DNA from: an uncultured Senegalimassilia sp.
GTDB lineage: Bacteria; Actinomycetota; Coriobacteriia; Coriobacteriales; Eggerthellaceae
DNA length: 5,485 nucleotides
Direction of reading: 5' to 3'
NCBI GenBank assembly: GCA_934661765.1
Contig: CAKUJT010000151.1
Coordinates: 1-5,485 of the forward strand
The notes under the pieces were generated by a model. The model was given only the letters and a program-made list of their open reading frames with translations, was not told the origin of the DNA and searched no databases. Shown here one piece after another: positions 1 to 5,485 of this stretch. Each line of letters starts with the position of its first letter. Position 1 is the stretch's first letter. The translations under genes and the position numbers were made by a program.

Positions 1-618
1 AGCGGTTATGGATTTGCCCGAAACGCGGCCTCTGTTATGACGGGGCGCTGGGTGGATGACAATACGATCTTCTGGGAATTCACCTGCAATACGGAGAACT
101 GGAACAATAGATCTGATTGGCGCTTCTCGGATTTTTATGTAAAGGTTCCGCGAGGCCAGACTTTGCTTATCGGAGAATCGAATTTTTCCAGTGATCCGCA
201 TAGAAGTATAGACGGGCAGTCGATTTTGTCAAATGGGTTTTTTTACAAAACTTCCAGTGGGGCCTGGTCGCAGTGCGGTGGAAGTAAAACGAGTCATAAT
301 CTGCTTACAAATGCTACCATCAAGGACAATTCTCCGGGAACCACGATGAGTGCAGATTCGGGAGAAACCATTTATTTCATCGGATCTGGTTCGGCTCCGA
401 CAAACAGCGTATCCTCGTCCACTTATGGATCATTTCCGCAATATGATGGAAAGCATATTAAAATCGGATTTTTTACCAGAGTGGATAATGGCAGCGTAGG
501 CACAGCTTCTTCTTGTCAGGCTGAGCTTGTTGCGGCGACAGGTGATATGACGGAATGGGGAAGTTCAGGAAGCACTCAGTATCCATTCAAAGTCAAAGCA
601 ACCGGCACCATCCCATGG
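1..618 (+). other. N-terminal Trp/Ser/Gly-rich region of the adhesin (candidate distal binding region)
   Basis: Residues -12 to 194 do not show the clear module signature seen further on. The stretch is beta-rich in appearance, with clustered tryptophans (W5, W13, W22, W28, then W77, W174, W194), many Ser/Gly/Thr residues and three cysteines (17, 80, 160). Because the C-terminus is the wall anchor, this part would be furthest from the cell, which is where ligand-binding domains of Gram-positive adhesins usually sit. I do not recognise a family. A binding role is inferred from position only, and the domain may continue upstream of the window. Confidence 0.4.
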
Positions 619-3600
619 ATGCCGGTCAGCAAGGGTTTGTCCGATACGAAACTGGAAACAGAGGATGATTCTGATGTGTCTAATATCCAGGATACCTGGA
701 AACTTTCTGCTTCATCTTATGGAACAAATCAGGGGAATACCAGCAGCGATCTGATCGACAGTACATCTACCGGTTTTTACAGTGGCAGCTGGGCGGTTCA
801 CGATGATATGACGAAGTCCTCTGCGACCGATCGGGACAATAATACGATCACGGTAAATCCGGCGGATCATACGAAGCTGAAATCTATGAAGATCACAGCG
901 GCCGGCCCTGGTGGTCAACCTTCCTTCAACGTAAAAGCAGGTGATCTGAAAAAAGCGGAAGAAGCCGCGGATCATCAAACGACTTTGACTAGCGGGAAAG
1001 TCACCCTGACTCTTACTTATGCGGGAAATATGAAAGACGGTTTCGATCTCCAGATGGATGGATTGAAGGACGCTGCGAATGTGAACATCACCTACAATAC
1101 CTCCTTCGATCAGAAAGAATTCTGTGAGGCAGCAGAAGAAGCGGGAAATCAGAAAGATACCGTATATCAGGTGAACATGACCAATGGTGCATCCAGTGGA
1201 AGCTGGGACGGTGGTCCTCAGCCACTGCAGAGCCAGACCGTGAAACGAAATATCGTGGCATCTCTGGCGATGAACAAGGCGGTAATCACCGCACCGAAGA
1301 AAGATGAGAAACACGGCGGATATGAGGCGGGGTATCGTCTGGATACCCAGGTAGGTTATACCGCAACAAAATATGTTTTGATCGAAGACTTCCTGAAGGG
1401 CTATAACGACAGCGGCTCGAAGAGCGGCAAAGCGGCAGCTTATACAGAAAAAGACAAGGAAGCTTTGCAGACACTGGATAAGGCTGTCGATCTCAAGGAT
1501 ATGAAGATCACCGTCTCCGGACCTGGCATATCCGGGCTGGGAAGCGATAAAATACAGGAGATCTATTCTGGTGGCGTCCGTGACGGACAGTGGAGCGGTC
1601 GTGCGGAAAACGGCTGGGTCGTAGACTTTATCTATAAACCGGTTGAAACATTCACAGCACATCCGGGATCTCTCTACAAGGTCAAAGTGAGCCGGGCAGA
1701 TGGCAGCAAGGTGCCTGCTGACACCAAGATCTCCATCACATATAATTTGGAACTGGATATGGATAGAAACAGTGCTTTCCGTGACAGCCAGTGGTACCAT
1801 GGCGGCAATCTGACCATCAGCAATGGTGGGGAAGCTGTCATTCCGTATAAATCCGGGACGCCTGTAACAAAGTCGAAGAAAAAGGCAAAGACGGCAGCAG
1901 GATCAGAAGAAGATCCTATTCTGAAAGTTGATTGCGGAGCCGGTGTGAAAGCCGAGTTCCTGGCCGATGAACTGGTACGAAAAATAAGAACATCCAGTGA
2001 GGCTGCCGGCAGCAAGACATCCTGGATGATTTACAACTGGACCGGGACAACGGGTAAGGACGATGTGACTGCTGCTTTGAAGGATGCCGGCGCATATGAT
2101 ATCGGCGAATTTACTTATAAGGATCCAGAAACAGGTAATACAATAAAACTCAGCGAGATGACAGATGCGGATCAAAAATCAAAGCTTCTCGGTCAGCTTA
2201 CCTATGCGCTGCAGAAGCATACGAAATTCGAAAATATCAAGGTATATTATACGGAAACAAAACTGACTGACAGCAGACAGCTCACAGAGAAGGATCTGCT
2301 CTGTGAATCAAAGGTTTCCTTCAAAGGAACTGACCAGGAACAGACTGAAAGAAACACAGTCAGGGATCATGCCGGCAAGGAACATACTGTGACTATCACC
2401 ACCCGGACCCCGCAGAAAAATAGTTCTGCAGTCGGATTTGACATCGTGGTGGACAACCTGGAGAGAGATCGCTACCTGGCAGCAACCTATGATACGGAAA
2501 CCGACTGGGAAGCATTCTTTAAGGAAATACGTCAGCAATATCCGAACTGTACGATTCAGACGATCATGAAGAACAAGGTGGCGAACAGTAATGGTGCAGA
2601 GAAAGAAGAAAGTGGAAATCATATCGAGATTTTAGAGGAAGGGCTGCAGAAATCTCTTGAGAGCCAGACTCCATCAGCGGGCAGATCTTCCTGGAAGCTG
2701 AAGGTCAACACAGGTTTCAGCAAGAACAACAAGATCACGCTGACAGACAATGTTTCGATTGCGGCCGATGACGCCCGGGTCAAAAAGGCTGCGGAGGCAG
2801 CTTTGCAGATCGATCAGGACAGCATCGTGGTAAAACAGGGCAAGAATGTGATCTACAAGAACCGGAAGCTGCAGGCGGACGGCTGGACTGAGGACAATCT
2901 GACCATTAAGGCGGACGGCCTTAAGCTGGATGTGACTATTCAGAACACGGATGCCAATAAGGTGCTGGATGCCGGACAGGACTATATCGTTGAGTATGCT
3001 ACCGTCCTGAATCAGGACGCATATATCGCAAACGGAGGCAAGGCCGAGGATTCTGCAAAGCTGCAGAACGGCGCAGTCATGGACAGGGGAGGATCTCAGT
3101 TCCAGGCTTCGGCGGAAAGCAGCTTCAAACCGGAGATCCCGGTGGATGCTGAGAAAGAATATAAAGGCAACGGCTCCGGTGGGGAAGATACGTCCACCAC
3201 GCTGTGGTCTGTCACCGGAAAGACCGGAAACGCCGGACGTAAGGAGTTTACTTTGCAGGATAAGGTGACAGCTGACCCTGCCGATGAAACTGTACAGAAA
3301 GCTCTCACCATGGACGATTTCGATATCACAGTAAAGTCCGGTAAGGAAGATGCGAAACACTATACGAAGGATACTCTGCCAGATGATGCAAAATTTACCG
3401 CAGGAAATGATTCTTTCAAGCTGACCTTTGCAAATCTTCCGAAGGATACGGAAGTCACCGTAACGTATGCTGTCCGCATCGACAGAGATGCTTACCTGGC
3501 AGTAGGCGGAGAGGAAGGCAAGGTGCTTTCCGTGAAGAATGCATTCCTGGCGGCTGCAGCCGATGGGGCGGTGAACAGTGACAGCAAGAGCGGGACCATC

Positions 3601-5166
3601 GAAGTGAAAAAACTGCTGAATAAGAGCGGCAAGGTGATCACGAAGAAGGCCGACAATGGCAACCCGATCGTGACATGGGATTTCGATGTGAACCTGTACA
3701 GCATGTACACAGAAAAAGAACTGAAAGACTTGAAATCCGCAACGATTTCGGATGTGTTGAATCCGGTCCTGATCACTGATTTAAGCAACATCAGACTGAC
3801 GGATCCTGATGGAAAGGAAATCCCGGCAGACGCTTATAAAGTATCGCAGAAGCGGAGTACGCTGGCGATCCAGATCACAGATCCGGCAGAATATCCGATC
3901 TTCCATCTGAGTTTTGAAACCGAGTGCGGTGCCAGCGTAGAGGGACTGGTGAACAGCGCGGATCTGCGGATCGACGGTACCAAGGTGATCAGCTCGAAGA
4001 CAGATGACATCGGCGAAATCAGCGCGGTGACGCAGCATGGTCATATCAAATCCATGAGGGTGCCGGAATACACGCCGGTAGCATGGAAATACCTTGACAA
4101 TGAACTTTGCACCAAGGCAGGGCTGTTTGAATTCTCCATCGCTCAGGTGGATGAGAACGGTAAAAAAATAGAAGGTGGATACACCGATATAGCGAAGAAC
4201 GATGAAAACGGCAAGATCACGTTCAAAAAGATCAGTTATCGCAGCAAACCGGTGGAAGGCTCATACTACTATCAGATCAGGGAGTCATCCCTTGTGAAAC
4301 CGTATACCTACACTCTGGACAAGCGGGTATTCACCGTTCGTGTAGATGTGCAGGCCGATGGAAACCAGTATCTTGTGACCAGCGTGGTGACGGATCCGAA
4401 GCAGTACGATGAAGTGCGCTTTGACAACGCTACCGTAACAAATCGTGACTTTACGGTGACAAAGAAGTGGAACGACGGTTTCGATAAGAACGGGCTTAGA
4501 CCGAAAGCGATTCAGGTGTACCTGCTGAAAAACGGGGAACGCTATGAAAATATGTCGGTTACGCTCAGTGAGGAAAATAACTGGACTTACACCTGGAAGG
4601 ATCTGCCGATCGCAGGCGGTGAATACAGCGTGGAGGAAGTTCCGGTGCTGGGTTATGAGGCCGATGTGAAGGACGGTGATTGGAAGAGCACGATCACCAA
4701 TACGGTACAGACTGGCGATCTGCTGATCGCAAAACAGGTCAAGGGCACGGAGGATCCGAAGAAGAAGTACCACTTCACCCTGATGCTGCAGCAGAACGGC
4801 AGCGCCGGCATGGAAAACGTGGCGTTAAACGGCACGTTCGGAGATGTGACTTTCGAGAACGGTATTGCGGAATTTGACGTGAAAGCGGGACGCTACGTTC
4901 GTGTGAAAGGGCTTCCGGCCGGTGTATATTATACCGTTCAGGAGGATGATTACACGAAGGAAGGCTTTAACTCGCCGGAGTACATCAACCAGAACGGTAT
5001 CGTTGCAGAGGACGATTCGGTCATGGTGACGGTGACCAACACCAAGGCTGGCGCAGTTCGCACGGGGGACGATGGCAATGTGCAGCTGTGGGCTATCCTG
5101 GCGCTGCTGGCCCTCATGGGATGCGTGGCACCGGTAATGGATCTGCGGCGCAGACGTAGAGCGTAA
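1..5166 (+). CDS. Large cell-wall-anchored adhesin with Ig-like and isopeptide (FctA/Cna-B/DUF7601-type) modules; 5' end outside window
   Basis: This is probably an extracellular adhesin attached to the cell wall. The frame is open from base 1. The first in-frame ATG (37) has no Shine-Dalgarno sequence before it, and what follows it is not a signal peptide, so the true start lies upstream. Residues here are numbered from that ATG; 12 more precede it. Residues 1-194 are rich in Trp, Ser and Gly (W5, W13, W22, W28, W77) with Cys17, Cys80 and Cys160. Residues about 195-1335 hold six diverged Ig-like modules. An FctA-like domain (1336-1470), a Cna-B domain (1471-1558) and a DUF7601-like domain (1559-1671) follow. 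The end has a VRTGDD motif, a hydrophobic helix and an RRRRR tail, and the stop is TAA. The C-terminal domain families are recognised with good confidence. The adhesin role is inferred from architecture, and the ligand is unknown. No frameshift or internal stop is seen, so the gene looks intact. It could also be a pilus-associated subunit, but no pilin gene or sortase is visible nearby. Confidence 0.9.
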   Translation, partial: SGYGFARNAASVMTGRWVDDNTIFWEFTCNTENWNNRSDWRFSDFYVKVPRGQTLLIGESNFSSDPHRSIDGQSILSNGFFYKTSSGAWSQCGGSKTSHNLLTNATIKDNSPGTTMSADSGETIYFIGSGSAPTNSVSSSTYGSFPQYDGKHIKIGFFTRVDNGSVGTASSCQAELVAATGDMTEWGSSGSTQYPFKVKATGTIPWMPVSKGLSDTKLETEDDSDVSNIQDTWKLSASSYGTNQGNTSSDLIDSTSTGFYSGSWAVHDDMTKSSATDRDNNTITVNPADHTKLKSMKITAAGPGGQPSFNVKAGDLKKAEEAADHQTTLTSGKVTLTLTYAGNMKDGFDLQMDGLKDAANVNITYNTSFDQKEFCEAAEEAGNQKDTVYQVNMTNGASSGSWDGGPQPLQSQTVKRNIVASLAMNKAVITAPKKDEKHGGYEAGYRLDTQVGYTATKYVLIEDFLKGYNDSGSKSGKAAAYTEKDKEALQTLDKAVDLKDMKITVSGPGISGLGSDKIQEIYSGGVRDGQWSGRAENGWVVDFIYKPVETFTAHPGSLYKVKVSRADGSKVPADTKISITYNLELDMDRNSAFRDSQWYHGGNLTISNGGEAVIPYKSGTPVTKSKKKAKTAAGSEEDPILKVDCGAGVKAEFLADELVRKIRTSSEAAGSKTSWMIYNWTGTTGKDDVTAALKDAGAYDIGEFTYKDPETGNTIKLSEMTDADQKSKLLGQLTYALQKHTKFENIKVYYTETKLTDSRQLTEKDLLCESKVSFKGTDQEQTERNTVRDHAGKEHTVTITTRTPQKNSSAVGFDIVVDNLERDRYLAATYDTETDWEAFFKEIRQQYPNCTIQTIMKNKVANSNGAEKEESGNHIEILEEGLQKSLESQTPSAGRSSWKLKVNTGFSKNNKITLTDNVSIAADDARVKKAAEAALQIDQDSIVVKQGKNVIYKNRKLQADGWTEDNLTIKADGLKLDVTIQNTDANKVLDAGQDYIVEYATVLNQDAYIANGGKAEDSAKLQNGAVMDRGGSQFQASAESSFKPEIPVDAEKEYKGNGSGGEDTSTTLWSVTGKTGNAGRKEFTLQDKVTADPADETVQKALTMDDFDITVKSGKEDAKHYTKDTLPDDAKFTAGNDSFKLTFANLPKDTEVTVTYAVRIDRDAYLAVGGEEGKVLSVKNAFLAAAADGAVNSDSKSGTIEVKKLLNKSGKVITKKADNGNPIVTWDFDVNLYSMYTEKELKDLKSATISDVLNPVLITDLSNIRLTDPDGKEIPADAYKVSQKRSTLAIQITDPAEYPIFHLSFETECGASVEGLVNSADLRIDGTKVISSKTDDIGEISAVTQHGHIKSMRVPEYTPVAWKYLDNELCTKAGLFEFSIAQVDENGKKIEGGYTDIAKNDENGKITFKKISYRSKPVEGSYYYQIRESSLVKPYTYTLDKRVFTVRVDVQADGNQYLVTSVVTDPKQYDEVRFDNATVTNRDFTVTKKWNDGFDKNGLRPKAIQVYLLKNGERYENMSVTLSEENNWTYTWKDLPIAGGEYSVEEVPVLGYEADVKDGDWKSTITNTVQTGDLLIAKQVKGTEDPKKKYHFTLMLQQNGSAGMENVALNGTFGDVTFENGIAEFDVKAGRYVRVKGLPAGVYYTVQEDDYTKEGFNSPEYINQNGIVAEDDSVMVTVTNTKAGAVRTGDDGNVQLWAILALLALMGCVAPVMDLRRRRRA
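619..4041 (+). repeat. Six diverged tandem Ig-like adhesin modules within the large protein
   Basis: Approximate module limits in residues are 195-412, 413-610, 627-860, 861-1030, 1031-1185 and 1186-1335. Each has the same order of landmarks. First is an early strand, usually with Trp (W221, W663, W886, W1057, W1214). Next, clearest in modules 2 and 4-6, is a strand ending in Asp (LIED, LTDN, LQDK, ISDV). Then comes a strand such as MKITAAG, MKITVSG, FDITVKSG or NIRLTD. Last is a strand with Y-x3-h-D/N-x2-[A/E]-[Y/F], for example YATVLNQDAY (987-996) and YAVRIDRDAY (1144-1153). Several modules end with an Asn in a strand-like context (N405, N1011, N1168, N1306). This resembles the collagen-binding N2-type (DEv-IgG) fold of Cna-like adhesins, which often carries a Lys-Asn isopeptide bond. 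The fold assignment is inferred. The copies are too diverged to show as DNA repeats. Module borders are uncertain by about 15 residues. Confidence 0.6.
4042..4446 (+). other. FctA/Spy0128-like pilin isopeptide-linkage domain
   Basis: Residues 1336-1470 match the pattern of the streptococcal pilin isopeptide-linkage family: FEFSI (1364-1368), a central KNDENGKITFKKI (1387-1399), YYYQIRES (1410-1417), a Val-alternating strand VFTVRVDV (1431-1438) and a closing FDNATVTN (1462-1469). By analogy with the family, Lys1351 (ahead of the FEF strand), Glu1416 (in the YxIxE strand) and Asn1464 are the likely bond-forming Lys, catalytic Glu and Asn. The residue assignment is by motif position only. Such bonds make the domain resistant to stretching and proteolysis, which suits a stalk position between the modular rod and the wall-proximal domains. 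Confidence 0.75.
4447..4710 (+). other. Cna-B (B-type) isopeptide domain
   Basis: Residues 1471-1558 form a textbook Cna-B repeat unit. It opens with VTKKWND (1474-1480), followed by LRPKAIQVYLLKNG (1487-1500), NNWTYTWKDLP (1514-1524), the E-box-like YSVEEVPVLGY (1530-1540) and the terminal STITNT (1551-1556). The expected intramolecular bond joins Lys1476 to Asn1555 with Glu1534 as the catalytic acid; all three are present at the family positions. Only one copy is seen, whereas many Gram-positive surface proteins carry several in tandem. The role is a rigid stalk spacer rather than ligand binding, by family knowledge. Confidence 0.88.
4711..5049 (+). other. DUF7601-like, wall-proximal isopeptide-type domain
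   Basis: Residues 1559-1671 follow the pattern often found directly before the anchor of Clostridia surface proteins. The landmarks are GDLLIAKQVKG (1560-1570), YHFTLML (1578-1584), a Phe-x-Asn-Gly turn with an alternating strand (FENGIAEFDV), VKGLPAGVYYTVQEDDY (1623-1639) and VMVTVTNTK (1662-1670). Lys1566, Glu1636 and Asn1668 occupy the Lys/Glu/Asn positions of an isopeptide-forming Cna-B-like fold. The family name is from memory of the motif pattern; a second, divergent Cna-B/SpaA-like label would describe the same fold. Confidence 0.7.
5050..5166 (+). other. C-terminal sortase-type anchor with non-canonical VRTGDD motif
   Basis: Residues 1672-1709 show the three parts of a cell-wall sorting signal: a TG-containing motif (VRTGDD, 1674-1679), a hydrophobic helix (about 1684-1701, LWAILALLALMG then CVAPVM) and a short basic tail (RRRRRA). 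The Leu-Pro of the standard LPxTG pentapeptide is absent. TGD followed some residues later by a Trp at the start of the helix is, however, a common spacing in Firmicutes sorting signals. The protein may be a substrate of a sortase with relaxed specificity, or may simply stay embedded in the membrane through the helix. No sortase gene lies in the window to decide this. Confidence 0.75.
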
Positions 5167-5176
5167 ATATAGCGTG

Positions 5177-5207
5177 AACGGTAAGAACCAATAACGGTAG
5201 AACCAAG
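5177..5207. repeat. Imperfect tandem direct repeat, about 16 nt x 2
   Basis: The unit aacggtaagaaccaat (5177-5192) is followed at once by aacggtagaaccaag (5193-5207), which differs by one deleted A and the last base. It lies between the stop of the adhesin gene and the terminator hairpin. No function is apparent; slippage duplication in the 3' untranslated region is the simplest reading. Confidence 0.6.
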
Positions 5208-5216
5208 CGGAGCATC

Positions 5217-5249
5217 TAAAAAAGGAAGACTTTTCAGTCTTCCTTTTTT
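5217..5249. terminator. Bidirectional intrinsic terminator between convergent genes
   Basis: The arms aaaaaaggaagac (5218-5230) and gtcttcctttttt (5237-5249) are perfect reverse complements. One more T-A pair (5231/5236) closes a four-base loop (5232-5235), giving a 14-bp stem. A run of six T follows the hairpin on the plus strand (5244-5249), and the A-run at 5218-5223 gives the same T-run on the minus strand, so it can end transcription from both sides. On the plus strand it sits about 50 bases after the adhesin stop. On the minus strand it overlaps the last codons and stop of the convergent gene. Confidence 0.92.
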
Positions 5250-5485
5250 GCTGATTTTGCCGATCCGAAAAAGGACATGAGGGCTTCCATGCTTTCTGTC
5301 TGGGACATATCCGGGAAGGGATTTCCGGCTGAAGCCGGGGCTGGCTGCTGACCGAGTGGCTGCGGAGTGTTAGCTGTCTGCGGAGCCTGCGGCATAATGA
5401 AAGCCGCCGGCTTTGCAGCCATCAGCTGATCCCAGTAATCCGGGGCGATATCGTCGTGAGGCAGGGTCTTCAGATATTCCGTGCC
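5234..5485 (-). CDS. C-terminal part of a hypothetical protein with Pro/Gln/Ala-rich linker; 5' end outside window
   Basis: The minus-strand frame is open at the right edge and ends in TGA at 5236-5234, leaving 83 visible residues. They begin GTEYLKTLPHDDIAPDYWDQ, continue through a Pro/Gln/Ala-rich, probably disordered linker (PQAPQTANTPQPLGQQPAPA), and end with a short helix-like segment MEALMSFFG and a charged KSAKKED tail. The internal ATG at 5422 has no ribosome binding site and the frame continues upstream without a stop, so it is not the start. The layout (folded part, flexible linker, short terminal amphipathic segment) is typical of proteins that hold a partner-binding peptide at the C-terminus, but that is inference. 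I do not recognise the family. It converges on the adhesin gene and shares its terminator, so it is a separate transcription unit. Confidence 0.7.
   Translation of the reverse strand, partial: GTEYLKTLPHDDIAPDYWDQLMAAKPAAFIMPQAPQTANTPQPLGQQPAPASAGNPFPDMSQTESMEALMSFFGSAKSAKKED

Noticed and set aside
37..39. ATG at 37 as the start codon of the large protein
   Set aside because: The frame is open through to base 1, there is no Shine-Dalgarno sequence upstream, and no signal peptide follows, although the C-terminal anchor requires export.
85..520. Thioester domain formed by Cys17, Cys80 or Cys160
   Set aside because: The characteristic Cys and Gln motifs of Gram-positive thioester adhesins are not visible at these cysteines.
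712..1800. Long minus-strand frame (362 codons) inside the adhesin gene
   Set aside because: It is antisense to a convincing modular coding region and its translation shows no recognisable domain. I saw no ribosome binding site for it.
2674..3360. Minus-strand frame of 228 codons
   Set aside because: Same situation: it is a shadow of the codon usage of modules 4 and 5 on the plus strand, with no domain of its own.
4680..4877. Plus-strand frame of 65 codons overlapping the Cna-B and DUF7601-like region
   Set aside because: It is out of frame with the real gene and gives a low-information, charged peptide; the in-frame product there is clearly a conserved domain.
5420..5422. ATG at 5422 (minus strand) as the start of a small 62-residue protein
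   Set aside because: The frame continues upstream to the window edge with protein-like sequence, and no ribosome binding site precedes this ATG.

Overview
The window looks like DNA from a Gram-positive bacterium of the Firmicutes, most likely a Clostridia-type gut or host-associated commensal. The inference rests on one very large cell-surface protein whose C-terminus carries isopeptide-forming pilin/Cna-B type modules and a sortase-type membrane anchor, and on moderate base composition (about 48% GC where I counted by hand, in the first 360 bases). No species or strain can be named from this sequence.

Layout. Positions 1-5166 (+) are one uninterrupted reading frame that is already open at the left edge, so the gene begins upstream and its signal peptide and promoter are not visible. 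The visible 1721 residues divide into a Trp/Ser/Gly-rich N-terminal region, then six strongly diverged copies of an Ig-like adhesin module (about 619-4041). Next comes a stalk of three different isopeptide-type domains: FctA-like (4042-4446), Cna-B (4447-4710) and DUF7601-like (4711-5049). The protein ends in a C-terminal anchor whose sorting motif is non-canonical (VRTGDD instead of LPxTG). Positions 5167-5217 are a short intergenic stretch with an imperfect 16-nt direct repeat. A 14-bp-stem hairpin at 5217-5249 with T-runs on both sides serves as a terminator for both directions. Positions 5234-5485 (-) are the C-terminal end of a convergent gene of unknown function that runs off the right edge; its stop codon lies in the hairpin loop.

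How the parts fit. The large protein reads as an extended, mechanically stabilised surface adhesin: a distal N-terminal region, a long rod of Ig-like modules and a covalently locked stalk next to the wall. The convergent gene shares only the terminator with it, so no functional link is shown. I found no RNA gene, CRISPR array, insertion sequence or riboswitch. The most notable points are the six-module array, detectable only from repeated protein signatures, the atypical sorting signal, and the terminator built from coding sequence.
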